In this document: positions 44,861 through 54,308 of the stretch, one piece after another | Numbering within the stretch: position 1 is the first letter of the stretch | How the letters are laid out: every line of letters begins with the position of its first letter | Source: Pseudoalteromonas flavipulchra NCIMB 2033 = ATCC BAA-314 | Lineage (GTDB): Bacteria; Pseudomonadota; Gammaproteobacteria; Enterobacterales; Alteromonadaceae | Direction: 5' to 3' | DNA length: 64,000 bases | Assembly (NCBI GenBank): GCA_000814665.1 | Contig: JWIH01000025.1 | Coordinates: 310,001 to 374,000 of the forward strand | Translations under genes and position numbers: made by a program | The notes under the pieces: generated by a model | Databases searched by the model: none | What the model was told of the DNA's origin: nothing | What the model saw: only the letters and a program-made list of their open reading frames with translations

Positions 44861-46069
44861 TTACAGCGTGTAATGGAAACCGATGGCGATACCGTCGTCT
44901 TCGGTTTGTGACATTTGTGCTTCTTGCGCGGCATCGGCGCTTGAGAAGTCACTAAAGTCCTTACGCGCTTCAATGTACAAAATGGTGTCTTCAGACATAA
45001 AGTAGTGTGCGCCTATCACGGCAAACTGACGCTTAAAAACATCATTAGGATCAGCATTAAAATTTGGTTGGATCACATAGTCATCGCCCGCATCAAATAC
45101 GTTGTAAGCGATAAATGTACGCACGTCATTATCAAAACGGTAGCTAACAAGCGACTCTAATCCAACGGCGTCCTTGATTAAGCGGCCTAGGTTATCTGTA
45201 TCGTGGTTTTCGTTTTTATTGATGTTTGCAGCTGCATACCAACCTGGCTTATAGAAATCGCCGTAGGTAATACCGACACCATAAATTAAATCTTTAACCG
45301 ATTGATTTCGACCAGCAGCATACACAATATCAAACTCGCCGCGGTTAACACCGGCTGTGAGGGTTAAGTTTTCGGTTGCTGCATAGGTGAGTGAAGCGCC
45401 ATAAGTTGAATTAAACTCTACCATTTGTGCTGCACTATCCCCTTGATTAAATAGGGTTTCACATGAGCTGCTGGAAATATCAACGACGTCACAAGTATAA
45501 AAATCATCAGATTTTAGCTGAGCTTGTACCGCAAAGCTCAGCTTGCCAAATTGATTACGGTATTGCAGCACTTTATCACCACGACCAGTACCATTGATCG
45601 CGCCGTCGTCTTTGTTATAGGTGTAAACACCTGCGGCATTACCATCCCAAACTAGGCTGTAGTTGGTGCTGTATACCACGTCGTACCAAGCGCCCCATTG
45701 TTTTCCTAGGGTAACTTGGCCGTATTCATCGTGCTTAATACCAACATAACCTAATCGGTTATATAAAAACTCGTCTTGTATTGATTCGAAGCGGTTGCTG
45801 TAAACAATATCACTACTACCAACAGGGTTTACACCCCATTCAAGTAGTGCGAAAGCCTGCCAGTTGTTTTTCAATTGGCGTTTAAAGTCAAAGTTAATAC
45901 GCGATGCGCCGTTTACCAACTCAGTCTCGCCTTGAGTGTTAATAACTCGAGCATCGATAAAGCCGCCAATCGTGACACTATTCTTTTCATCTTTGAATAT
46001 CTCGATAGCGTTTACTGTTGGAATAGTAGTCACGCTAGCGATAAGAGTGGCAGCAAGTGTTCTTTTCAT
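44861..46069 (-). CDS. Outer membrane porin, general Gram-negative type
   Basis: The 402 residues have a signal peptide (about 1-21) and the alternating hydrophobic pattern of a trimeric porin barrel, with strands such as VTIGGFIDARVI and QVTLGKQWGAWYDVVYS. The C-terminus IGFHYTL ends in Leu, not the most common Phe. It is convergent with the GH16 fusion and could admit oligosaccharides, though the link is only by position. Confidence 0.9.
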   Translation of the reverse strand: MKRTLAATLIASVTTIPTVNAIEIFKDEKNSVTIGGFIDARVINTQGETELVNGASRINFDFKRQLKNNWQAFALLEWGVNPVGSSDIVYSNRFESIQDEFLYNRLGYVGIKHDEYGQVTLGKQWGAWYDVVYSTNYSLVWDGNAAGVYTYNKDDGAINGTGRGDKVLQYRNQFGKLSFAVQAQLKSDDFYTCDVVDISSSSCETLFNQGDSAAQMVEFNSTYGASLTYAATENLTLTAGVNRGEFDIVYAAGRNQSVKDLIYGVGITYGDFYKPGWYAAANINKNENHDTDNLGRLIKDAVGLESLVSYRFDNDVRTFIAYNVFDAGDDYVIQPNFNADPNDVFKRQFAVIGAHYFMSEDTILYIEARKDFSDFSSADAAQEAQMSQTEDDGIAIGFHYTL

Positions 46070-46138
46070 GAATTACCTTGTTTCAATGTTGTTGCTAAAT
46101 AGGGTTAAATTAGCTAAAAAATGGAGATTATCAAAGCT

Positions 46139-46167
46139 AAAATACAGGCAAAAGTGAAAAATATCAA
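46139..46167 (-). promoter_or_regulatory. Candidate porin promoter
   Basis: On the minus strand: TTGATA (46167-46162), 17 bases and TATTTT (46144-46139). The predicted start is near 46132, about 63 bases before the porin ATG. The rest of the 46168-46432 interval is A+T-rich and contains the region upstream of the next gene; no further feature is seen. Confidence 0.45.
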
Positions 46168-46432
46168 GGAAATAACGTGGTTTTTGGTAAATTTATTCAT
46201 TTTCTGTTCATTGAGTCTAAATATCAATGAGTTAGGGAAGGCTGCGTTCTGAGGTTATTGATTGATTTTACGCAATAAATGTAAGGGTTTATAGCAATAT
46301 CTGCGTTTTGTGACAGCAAAATAGCACGAAAAAGTGTAATTCAGCGAAAAATCAATAAAACATCATGTTTTTGGTAAATAGACTTCTGTAGTCTTCCAAT
46401 TAGATACACAACTACAAAAGGGAGATTGAGTA

Positions 46433-47383
46433 ATGCTTGTAAAAAAAATTGGTATCTCAAAACTGGCTTGTTTTTCCACCATTATGTTGTTTTTTATCCA
46501 TGAAGTTCAATCATATAGCGAACCATCAACAGAGTCATATGGTTTTATATATGGCTTTAAAGACGGTAATAGCAAAGCGATTTACTTAAGTGATCAAGAT
46601 GGTAAATCGCCAGTAAAGATCGTGAAAGCCACGTCAAGTGACGGTTATCCTGCTGTCTCACCATCAGGAGAAAAAGTAACTTTTTACGGTAAATACGATA
46701 ACTTTAAAACATGGTCAATTCATACCGTTGATATTACTGGCCGCAATATGAAAAGATTAACCAGTAAAAAATATGTGTGGGATAGTGCACCTGCTTGGTC
46801 ATTGGATGGAATGACGATAGCGTTTGGCAGAGAATATGAAAATAAGGAAGGCGTTTGGCAAGAAGAAATTTGGTTAATGAATGCTGATGGTAGTGAACAG
46901 CGCCAAATTAAAAATCTTGAAGGTCGTGCTCCAGAATTTATGCCAGATGGTCGATTACTATATCAATCTAAAGCCAGCCCAAGCCAAATTAGCATTGCCA
47001 ATTTGGATGGTAGTGAGGCTATTCAACTCACTCAAGATGACACTGACAACATGTCTCCTCAGATTTCCCCTGATGGCAAAAAAATAGCCTATCTATCTAA
47101 TAGAGATGGCAATCAGGAGGTATATGTCATGGATATTGATGGAGCCAATAACAAGCGACTGACTCGTAATGACATTCAAGAGTGGGATCCATCTTGGTCT
47201 CCAGACGGCACAAAGGTGTATTTCGCTTCAGAGAATGTATATGGCTTTTATGATGTCTTTTCTATAAATGTGGATGGCACGTCTATCAAAAAAATACTTC
47301 AAAACAGCTCGCAAGCGACAGTTGTGCCAGGTCTTGACCAAGAAACGCTACAAAAGTTAAAGAAAACAAGTGAGCGCCAGTAG
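46433..47383 (+). CDS. TolB-like beta-propeller (PD40) secreted protein
   Basis: The 316 residues begin with a signal peptide (about 1-27) and contain repeated PD40 blades: YPAVSPSGEKVTFYGK, SAPAWSLDGMTIAFGRE, MSPQISPDGKKIAYLSNRDG and WDPSWSPDGTKVYFASE. Such propellers bind proteins or substrates without enzymatic residues. GGGAG precedes the ATG. A related but frameshifted gene lies at 49747-50503. Confidence 0.88.
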   Translation: MLVKKIGISKLACFSTIMLFFIHEVQSYSEPSTESYGFIYGFKDGNSKAIYLSDQDGKSPVKIVKATSSDGYPAVSPSGEKVTFYGKYDNFKTWSIHTVDITGRNMKRLTSKKYVWDSAPAWSLDGMTIAFGREYENKEGVWQEEIWLMNADGSEQRQIKNLEGRAPEFMPDGRLLYQSKASPSQISIANLDGSEAIQLTQDDTDNMSPQISPDGKKIAYLSNRDGNQEVYVMDIDGANNKRLTRNDIQEWDPSWSPDGTKVYFASENVYGFYDVFSINVDGTSIKKILQNSSQATVVPGLDQETLQKLKKTSERQ

Positions 47384-47468
47384 ACCTGTGCGCTGACCGC
47401 AGCTTAAGTTATTTACTTTTGCTGTTGTTGGAGACGACCTAAAAAAGGAAAAGAAGTATCGCGATATC

Positions 47469-47819
47469 GTGACTAAATCTGGTAATGTTCTACAAAATAT
47501 TAATAACAACTACGACCAATTAAGAGAGTGTTATAATTTTACTATATTGCTAAGATCAACGCGTTGGAATAGTGTTAATAGGCTCGGCTTCAGTAGTACG
47601 AATTTGATTAGACTAGGTCGAGTCTTAGAAGCGATAGAAGTTGCGAAACGTTACACCCAATATCAACCTAAGTCTTGGCAAGCCTATGAGTCTTTAGCAA
47701 AGGCGTTTGAGGATGACTTGCAAGCGCTGCAAAACGCCAAAATAGCCGTGCGACTGGTTGATAATGAAGTAAATAAAAGCTTTCTATTGGCATACATTAA
47801 TCAAGGCGACAGAGTAAAT
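47469..47819 (+). pseudogene. Remnant of a TPR-containing protein, 5' of a serine hydrolase gene
   Basis: An open frame, continuous with the following gene, reads TPR-like helices: LGRVLEAIEVAKRYTQYQPKS and WQAYESLAKAFEDDLQAL, then AKIAVRLVDNEVNK. There is no good start or signal. TPR tails of this kind occur at the end of serine hydrolases in this genus. It may be the last part of a degraded gene. Alternatively it is a chance opening upstream of the true start at 47820. Confidence 0.35.
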
Positions 47820-48938
47820 ATGCAGCTACGTTCAGTGAAATCATTAGCCCTAATTTGTTTGATGCTCTTTTTGATGGTTTTAACCGCCTGCAACAACGAT
47901 AGCAAACTAGACTTTGACGCATTTGTTGAGAAAAAACTAACAGATTTTCTGATTGAGGAAAATGCACAAGTTGCCTCCATCGCCATTGTGAATGACAAGC
48001 TTAACTATCAAAAACAGTTTGGCGAGTTTCCTGATGGTACAAAGCCACACCATGACACCGTGTATGAAATTGCATCCATCACTAAAACTTATACCGGGTT
48101 GTTGCTTGCCAAGGCGGTAGTAGATAAAAAAGTACAACTAGATGAAGATATTAGGGTGTACTTGCAGGATGGTGATTATCAAAACCTGCAGCATCTAGGC
48201 AAACCTATCACTTTGCGTCACCTCGCGACTCACAGAAGTGGGTTACCGCAAGATTTTGCATATACAAGCGCAGATATAAAGTCTGGCAAGGCTTTTGAGC
48301 TGTTCTCTAACTATTCAAAAGCGAAGTTTTTTGAAGATTTAGCTCAGTACCAACTTACCTCAATGCCTGGTGAGACATTTCAATACTCCAATGTTGGCGC
48401 AAACCTGACTGGGTATATTTTGGAAAACGTGTATAACCAACCATTATCTACACTTGTTGCGCAATTGATCACGGAACAATCGGGTGAAGAACATACAAGG
48501 TTTCGTTTAGAGCCCAGTGAGATAAGTAAAATAACGAGAGGGGTAGATAGAAACGGCAAAATTGCACCGTTACTCAGTCCACACTCGTTCGCTGAAGGCG
48601 GACTAACATCCACTGCAGCTTCGATTGCCGATTATATGCAGTATTTACTCAGCACCCAAGCAGAAGAAGTGCTGTTGTCGCGCACCTTATTAACAGAAAC
48701 CAGCAGTGAACATGGCCACGCATTTTTTTGGAATACATACGAGTATCACTCAGCTAATCCTATGCTCTATCACAGCGGAGGCTCTATGGGGACTTCCACT
48801 TGGCTTGCGCTTTATCCAAAGCAGAAGTTAGGAATATTTATTGCCACGAATGTTTCAGCGAACAACACGCAAGGGAAATTAAATGATATTGCCAATGCGA
48901 TTGTTGAAAAGTATGAGCAAGTTGGACAGTCAAAATGA
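47820..48938 (+). CDS. Serine hydrolase, class C beta-lactamase family (lipoprotein)
   Basis: The 372 residues start at the ATG at 47820, with a hydrophobic signal and lipobox (LTAC, Cys24). Motifs: S86-IT-K89, Y189-S-N191 and H318-S-G. It is the third protein of this family in the window and differs from the other two. An in-frame upstream extension (from 47469) would hide the lipoprotein signal, so I did not use it. The substrate is unknown; a cell-wall peptidase or esterase is plausible. Confidence 0.88.
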   Translation: MQLRSVKSLALICLMLFLMVLTACNNDSKLDFDAFVEKKLTDFLIEENAQVASIAIVNDKLNYQKQFGEFPDGTKPHHDTVYEIASITKTYTGLLLAKAVVDKKVQLDEDIRVYLQDGDYQNLQHLGKPITLRHLATHRSGLPQDFAYTSADIKSGKAFELFSNYSKAKFFEDLAQYQLTSMPGETFQYSNVGANLTGYILENVYNQPLSTLVAQLITEQSGEEHTRFRLEPSEISKITRGVDRNGKIAPLLSPHSFAEGGLTSTAASIADYMQYLLSTQAEEVLLSRTLLTETSSEHGHAFFWNTYEYHSANPMLYHSGGSMGTSTWLALYPKQKLGIFIATNVSANNTQGKLNDIANAIVEKYEQVGQSK

Positions 48939-49026
48939 CAAGCGAATGTAGTTTCAAAGTATGGCAGACCCTATTGAATATCTTGAGCGTCGCCTTTGCA
49001 GATTTAAGCATATACTAGGAGGTATC

Positions 49027-49332
49027 ATGAGTTGGAAATGCAAAAATTGTAGTACTGAGATTGAAGAAACAAGTTTTGAAGTTTGTTGGAACTGTGGTTG
49101 TGAGAAAGGAAAAGAGAGCTTACCAGAATTAAAAAGTCCGTCATTACAATGCCTTCGTTGTGACTCGTCTATGGTGAAATTGGGCTCCAAAGAGTTTCAT
49201 GAAGGCTCACGATGGGGGGTTTTAGGTAACTTGGGTGAATTACTTGTTAGTAGACAAGCACTTGATATGTTTGCCTGTAAAGCTTGTGGTAAAGTTGAGT
49301 TTTTCATCCCGAGTGAGAAAGAAAACAAATAA
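49027..49332 (+). CDS. Small zinc-ribbon protein
   Basis: The 101 residues carry four CxxC motifs (WKCKNC, VCWNC, QCLRC, ACKACG), forming two zinc-ribbon knuckle pairs with a hydrophobic linker. AGGAGG sits six bases before the ATG at 49027. Proteins of this kind are common small hypotheticals without known role. Other nearby frames give no better choice. Confidence 0.8.
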   Translation: MSWKCKNCSTEIEETSFEVCWNCGCEKGKESLPELKSPSLQCLRCDSSMVKLGSKEFHEGSRWGVLGNLGELLVSRQALDMFACKACGKVEFFIPSEKENK

Positions 49333-49415
49333 CCAAAATTACTATTGGTAGCTTTCGCAGTGGGTTGTGCGCTAAGTTACTGATTTTGGCCTTAGGGTTA
49401 GTAGTTGGATAAGAT

Positions 49416-49655
49416 ATGAGTTTACTTGCATGGATACTTTCTCATGTCACACTTGCGGCATTTTGGCTTTGGATTTTAAATTTTGGTGGGGCTGAAAAAA
49501 TAGAAGGGTGGAAGTCGTTCTTTATCATAGGATGGTTTGCTGCGCTATGGACTGCTGAGCAGTTGCGTTTGTATGCACTGTGTATTCTCGTACTACAAGT
49601 TCCTTGGTTTATTGCAGGCCTTTTGATACCACAATGGCGCGGCTTTGCGGTGTAA
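49416..49655 (+). CDS. Small membrane protein, unrecognised
   Basis: The 79 residues are mostly hydrophobic, with two or three membrane segments (about 5-22, 34-50 and 54-73). No known motif is visible. No strong ribosome binding site is seen, so the gene is only moderately supported. Confidence 0.5.
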   Translation: MSLLAWILSHVTLAAFWLWILNFGGAEKIEGWKSFFIIGWFAALWTAEQLRLYALCILVLQVPWFIAGLLIPQWRGFAV

Positions 49656-49746
49656 TTGTCAGGTTTTGTAAAGGTGCTTGGATTTGTCTGTTTCCTAGTG
49701 CAATTATAATTACTTGAAACTAAAGGCTCTAATAAAAGGATAGTTT

Positions 49747-50503
49747 ATGAAGCAGATGAGCATTCTAATTGCTATGTTTTGTAGTTTAATAATTTGCTCC
49801 AGGTGTCGTTTCTACGGATGAGCACCGTGAGACTGAAGTGTTGTTTTTGCCAGATATGTCAGAGCTTTCTTTTACTCGCTCTGGTGGAGAATATCAAAAA
49901 CCAACATGGATTGTGATGCAATATAAAAACAATCAATGGATTGAAAAATCAATACCTGAAGCAGATAAAAAAGCATATCAGGAGCAATTTAGCCCACCGG
50001 TTTCACACATACAAAACATCGAGCCTTTTAAAGATATTCCAATCAGAGGTTATACTACCTCAGCAAAAGGGACACACTACTTTTATGTCTTAGATTTGAA
50101 AGACGGCAGTGGGTATTTGAGTTATTCACGGCTTGTTGATGGCAAATATGAAAAGCCGCACAAAATGAGTAAAGCAATTAACCAAGGAAAGTACATTGCC
50201 CATCCCTACATAGCACCAGATGAGTCTTATATTATGTGGGATGCTGAAAAGGAAGGTGAAAACACGCCTGATATCTACATTAGTTTTCGTAACCAAGATG
50301 GCACATGGACAAACGCAATAAACATGGGAGATGCGATTAATACGGCTGCGTACGAGCAACGTCCTAAAGTATCACCAGACGGAAAGTATTTATTCTTTTG
50401 GCGAGGTGACAAAAAAGTCAGAAAAGACGGCTCCAGTTACTGGGAAGGTAATCCATACTGGATGGATGCGAAGGTTATTGAAACGCTGAGACCAACACGG
50501 TAG
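49747..50503 (+). pseudogene. Frameshifted secreted beta-propeller-type (PD40) protein
   Basis: The signal-peptide frame (MKQMSILIAMFCSLIICS, starting at 49747) runs into a stop at about 49819. The rest of the protein (GVVSTDEHRETEVLF, then 221 residues to 50503) continues in another frame. One extra base, or two missing, near 49798-49803 would join them. The downstream part has PD40-like blades (IAHPYIAPDESYIMWDAE, RPKVSPDGKYLFFWRG). AAGGA lies before the ATG, so this was a normal gene once. A sequencing error is also possible. Confidence 0.7.
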
Positions 50504-50832
50504 CACTCAATTATTCTTGGTTATACGACCACTAAAAACCTAGACTAAACGGCATGCAAGCATACCTTTTTCCACGTCACTGAACTTTTTATTAATGGTC
50601 TAATAAAATTACCTTGAAAAAAGGAACAAAGGTGATTTAATAAAAAAGCATGGATACTGGCAGGGATTGCTGAGAATAGTATGGTATTTAGATTGCGTGA
50701 TATGGTTATCGTAAAATAAATTCAAAAATCTAGTGCGTCTATTTATCTCCCTTACAACCGTCAGCATAAGCACGAACACATTCGAACCGACAATTGCGCA
50801 GTACGTCTTACTTGACTGAGGCTTAAATTTTT
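50504..50832. other. 329-base intergenic region
   Basis: No supported gene. Short open fragments exist on both strands (for example FECVRAYADGCKGD at 50750-50795 on the minus strand), but they have no start or signal. The stretch may contain remnants of deleted genes. It supplies the upstream region of the next gene. Confidence 0.4.
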
Positions 50833-51501
50833 ATGAAGGTCTTTTTAATACTGTTATTGGTAGCTGCGTTTTCGGGAAATGTTGTTGCAGACATGCCAAT
50901 AGAAACTACTTTACCAAACAACTTAGCTAAGGAAATAGCAATGGACTTAAAGGATAGAACAATATACCCCATTATTAAGGCTGGAGATTGGCCTGGTATT
51001 CAATATGGTGCGGTTTATTCAGTATTAATTGGCCCAGAAGATGACCCAGAAGTCGTGATTGGTTTTGGTTATGATACGCCAGATAACTTCGTTTTTTTAA
51101 CACACCAAGATGGTCAAGAGATCGATTTAAATGTGGTAGTTCCACAGACTTTTCAAAATATTGATGCTTTAGATGTAACCTTTGTCCCGTCCGCAGTGCT
51201 AAACAACCAAGTATTAACTGCCAGCGGAGAGTCTTTTAGTAGTGAAGCGATTTTATCTCAAACGCAAATGCTGAAAGCGCACGAAATGCTAGATGCCGAA
51301 CAGCTACTTGTCTCAATAGCGAGACGTACCGGATTAATGGTGGTATCCAGAGACGCATCGCACGATTTACTGGATAAGTTTATTTATTTACATAGCGAAG
51401 CTTGGAACGATGATAGTTACGGCAACGCACCTATCGCAAATAGGCTCTTTTTAATCGAAAATGGCAAAATAGTTGGGTCGATGTCATTAGCAGATAAATA
51501 A
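50833..51501 (+). CDS. Hypothetical secreted protein
   Basis: The 222 residues have a signal peptide (MKVFLILLLVAAFSGNVVA, about 1-19) and a soluble periplasmic or exported domain. I do not recognise the family. Conserved-looking features are IQYGAVYSVLIGPEDDPEVV and the helical segment from SSEAILSQTQMLKAH onward. It is followed closely by an immunity-type gene (DUF4303), but no toxin signature is visible. Confidence 0.7.
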   Translation: MKVFLILLLVAAFSGNVVADMPIETTLPNNLAKEIAMDLKDRTIYPIIKAGDWPGIQYGAVYSVLIGPEDDPEVVIGFGYDTPDNFVFLTHQDGQEIDLNVVVPQTFQNIDALDVTFVPSAVLNNQVLTASGESFSSEAILSQTQMLKAHEMLDAEQLLVSIARRTGLMVVSRDASHDLLDKFIYLHSEAWNDDSYGNAPIANRLFLIENGKIVGSMSLADK

Positions 51502-51555
51502 GCCTGCGGATCTGTTTGGTGTGTTATCCAGAGTGTAGTGTATGGAGGTTGTGCC

Positions 51556-52080
51556 ATGTCAGATTTGATTGACTTTGATAAGTTGAAAAGTCTCGTCAAA
51601 GATGCCGTAAAAACTACTTTTACAAACCTCCAAGGTATACACCAGCCAGATGAGCTGCTCGGTTATGCCTTATGTACTGATGACAGTGTAATGACGCTCT
51701 ATCACGTTGCCATGACACAGCAATGGCTTTCACTAGATGATAATACTGAGTTTGAGTTCTCTCCCGTTGAGTGGGATTTAAGCGATAGGGATGTGCATTT
51801 TAAAGGTATTGCTACTTTACTCGCAGCTCGCCTTGAACTGGAAGATGCAAAGCTCTATGAAAATTATCTTGAAGAAATTATTAACCCCATTATCAACGCT
51901 TTTGTATTGGCGCTTTTAGAGTTGAGGCAAGAAGGCGTTTTTGCCAAAAATGTTTTTCTGTCAGTGCTAAGTACAGATCCAAGCGAGCATATGTTGGAAC
52001 TTGAAAGCACAGCAAATCGTAAGCTAAATAGCACAGAGTTGCTGAACCGATTCAATGATTGGCATGCTCGGTTTGGTTGA
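51556..52080 (+). CDS. DUF4303 family protein (immunity-type)
   Basis: The 174 residues start at the ATG at 51556, with GGAGGTT upstream. The pattern matches DUF4303: a helical start (DFDKLKSLVKDAVKTTFTNL), GYALCTDDSVMTLYHVA and VEWDLS. Members of this family occur among polymorphic-toxin immunity genes and stand-alone copies. No toxin gene lies next to it; the next gene is another immunity-type family. Confidence 0.75.
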   Translation: MSDLIDFDKLKSLVKDAVKTTFTNLQGIHQPDELLGYALCTDDSVMTLYHVAMTQQWLSLDDNTEFEFSPVEWDLSDRDVHFKGIATLLAARLELEDAKLYENYLEEIINPIINAFVLALLELRQEGVFAKNVFLSVLSTDPSEHMLELESTANRKLNSTELLNRFNDWHARFG

Positions 52081-52158
52081 AGGCGGATGAGCAAACACGC
52101 GTATATTAGATATCAATGGAACTAACTCTTAGATTTGAGTGATAAGGAAGTAATAAAA

Positions 52159-52785
52159 ATGAACTTGATGGAATGGGTACAGGCGACATTACCTGAGCTT
52201 TTGTGTGATCTTAATCAGCCGGCGACAGCGAGTGAAATAGCAAGTCTAGAGAATAAGCTCGGTGTTGAACTGCATGAGCGATTGAAAGCGATGTATCTCG
52301 AACATAACGGCCAGAAAGATGAGATCAATACTGGTTTATTTTACGGACTCAATTTTTTACCTTTGAACAGAGTTTATGAAGAATGGTGTTCGTGGGCTGA
52401 AATCATCGATTCACAAGGTGAAGAGGGAATGAAAGAGCTGAGCATGTTTTCAACCTCTCACGTTCCTGGGTTTATCAAAGAAGTTTATGCCAATAAAAAG
52501 TGGGTACCGTTTGCCCATGATTGGGCAGGCAACTACCTTGGTTTAGATTTTGATCCGGCCGAAAATGGCACAGTTGGACAAGTGATAAACTTTGGTCGTG
52601 ATGAAGACGAAAAGTTTGTGATTGCTATGTCGTTCTCTGAGTTTATGCAGTGGTATACCGCTGAACTTGAGTCAGGTAATTACAGTATTGTGGTCGAAGA
52701 CGATGGTGGTAGAAGTTTTAATACTAAACAGCCGCAATCCAGCCACTTTTTAGATGCAGTCAAAGTGCTATTTCGCGCAGTATAA
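52159..52785 (+). CDS. SMI1/KNR4 (SUKH) family protein
   Basis: The 208 residues, from the ATG at 52159 (AAGGAAG upstream), carry the SUKH pattern: N-terminal ATASEIASLENKLGVELHERLKAMY (split at the helix) followed by EHNGQKDE, FLPLNRVYEEW, and WVPFAHDWAGNYLGLDFDPAENG. SUKH proteins are the major class of immunity proteins for nuclease toxins in bacteria. As with the DUF4303 gene, the toxin itself is absent. Confidence 0.88.
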   Translation: MNLMEWVQATLPELLCDLNQPATASEIASLENKLGVELHERLKAMYLEHNGQKDEINTGLFYGLNFLPLNRVYEEWCSWAEIIDSQGEEGMKELSMFSTSHVPGFIKEVYANKKWVPFAHDWAGNYLGLDFDPAENGTVGQVINFGRDEDEKFVIAMSFSEFMQWYTAELESGNYSIVVEDDGGRSFNTKQPQSSHFLDAVKVLFRAV

Positions 52786-52859
52786 ATAACTTTCACTATG
52801 CTATTTATCGCGGTTTGAAGTTATCTCTGTGTTGCGCTTTGAATGTTAAGGAGATCAAT

Positions 52860-53414
52860 ATGCAATTTCCAGAATTTGAAACACCACGCTTGAAGCTTAC
52901 GGCGCTATCCGAATGCGACAGTAATGCTATTTTTGAACTATTTTCAAACCGAGAGGTAGTGAAATACTACGATTTAGAGGCGTTTAGTGAGCGATTACAA
53001 GCTGAAAAGCTCATAGATTTCTTTCATTCTCGATTTGATAGCGGTGTTGGGATCCGTTGGGCTATCCGATTAAAAGACACTGAGCAGCTTATAGGTACGT
53101 GTGGTTTTAACTCATGGAACTCAGCGATGAAAAATGCAGTTATCGGTTATGATTTGATGCCGAAATTTTGGGGAAAGGGTTATACCACGGAAGCATTGCA
53201 CCAAATTATCTCCGCCGCGTTTGGTGGTTTACTAACATGTGGCGCACTGAATCGAATTCAAGGAGATACAGTGCCGGGAAATCATGCGTCAGAGGCTGTG
53301 CTAGAAAAGCTAGGTTTTAAAGCTGAGGGGGTTAGACGACAAAGTGGATATTGGAAAGAACAATTTCACGACCTAACGTGCTTTGGGCTATTAAAGTCAG
53401 AATTTAATCGCTGA
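52860..53414 (+). CDS. GNAT N-acetyltransferase, RimJ/RimL type
   Basis: A 184-residue protein starting at ATG 52860, with AAGGAG upstream. Motifs: FETPRLKLTALSECD at the N-terminus, IGYDLMPKFWGKGYTTEAL (acetyl-CoA-binding loop) and VPGNHASEAVLEKLGFKAEG. Related proteins acetylate ribosomal N-termini or small amines; the target is unknown. Confidence 0.9.
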   Translation: MQFPEFETPRLKLTALSECDSNAIFELFSNREVVKYYDLEAFSERLQAEKLIDFFHSRFDSGVGIRWAIRLKDTEQLIGTCGFNSWNSAMKNAVIGYDLMPKFWGKGYTTEALHQIISAAFGGLLTCGALNRIQGDTVPGNHASEAVLEKLGFKAEGVRRQSGYWKEQFHDLTCFGLLKSEFNR

Positions 53415-53440
53415 GCCAATATTTTTTAAAAGGAAAGACT

Positions 53441-54055
53441 ATGGACATCTGGACACTACTTTTATTTATCCCAGCGTGCTTTGCCTTGAATATAGCACCA
53501 GGTCCAAATAATCTTTTAGCGCTAAATAATGCTCGTCGTTATGGTTTTTGTATAGCTCTACTTGCAGGGTTTGGAAGGCTCGCCGCATTTTGTGTGATGA
53601 TAGCGCTTGCCGCGTCAGGCCTTGCAGTTGTGCTATATACGTCGGAAATATTGTTTCTAGCCATTAAGATTTGTGGCGCGCTCTATTTATTATGGATTGC
53701 TTATAATTTATGGCGCTCAGACGTTAGTCCAGTTTCAGATGATGTCCGCAATCTGAGCATTATCGGACTGATGAAACATGAGTTCGCCCTTGCTGCGGGT
53801 AATCCAAAAGCAATTTTGATATTTACCGCTTTTCTCCCTCAGTTTGTCGACGTTGCAAAAAATGTGACAGAGCAATTTTCACTATTGGGAGCTACTTTTC
53901 TCGTTCTGGAGGTGGTGGCTATTGCTATGTACGCTGTTATTGGGCTGTATCTAAGGCAGTGGTTTAGTAAACCTAAACTGGTTAAACGTTTTAATCGTGC
54001 ATGTGCTTCATTTTTGGCGCTATCTGGCGGCAACTTACTGTTCAGTAGACAGTAG
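53441..54055 (+). CDS. LysE-family amino acid exporter
   Basis: The 204 residues have about six membrane segments. Near the N-terminus the motif NIAPGPNNLLALNNARRYG is the LysE/RhtB signature, and GNPKAILIFTAFLPQFV is the second conserved block. It probably exports an amino acid or derivative. It starts 26 bases after the upstream GNAT gene and may be co-transcribed. Confidence 0.92.
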   Translation: MDIWTLLLFIPACFALNIAPGPNNLLALNNARRYGFCIALLAGFGRLAAFCVMIALAASGLAVVLYTSEILFLAIKICGALYLLWIAYNLWRSDVSPVSDDVRNLSIIGLMKHEFALAAGNPKAILIFTAFLPQFVDVAKNVTEQFSLLGATFLVLEVVAIAMYAVIGLYLRQWFSKPKLVKRFNRACASFLALSGGNLLFSRQ

Positions 54056-54245
54056 CGATGCTAAAGTCAGTGACTCGCTTGCCAACAAAGTGATGCTGTT
54101 TCTCAATTCACTCATCTGGCCTTGTGTGTGCTTGACAAGAATTAATCATTGCGTGAAAGTATCGGTATGGATATAAAACTATTTCTCACAAGTACACGAA
54201 TTATTACCATTCCTTAGGAGTGGTGGTTTTGTGTGCTTTTTAATG

Positions 54246-54273
54246 AACCCACCAAAGTAAGGTGGGTTTTTTT
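54246..54273 (+). terminator. Rho-independent terminator
   Basis: Stem 54246-54253 with 54261-54268, loop of seven bases, T-tract to 54273. It lies 190 bases after lysE and 36 before the next gene, so either the lysE message has a long 3' end or a short unannotated transcript ends here. Confidence 0.8.
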
Positions 54274-54308
54274 GTATCTGCCTTGTGGGGCCACAGCAAG
54301 GAGGTTAC

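Noticed and set aside
54060..54245. Small RNA between lysE and the terminator at 54246
   Set aside because: A TTGACA (54132-54137) exists but no convincing -10 element at the right spacing, so support is too weak to list.
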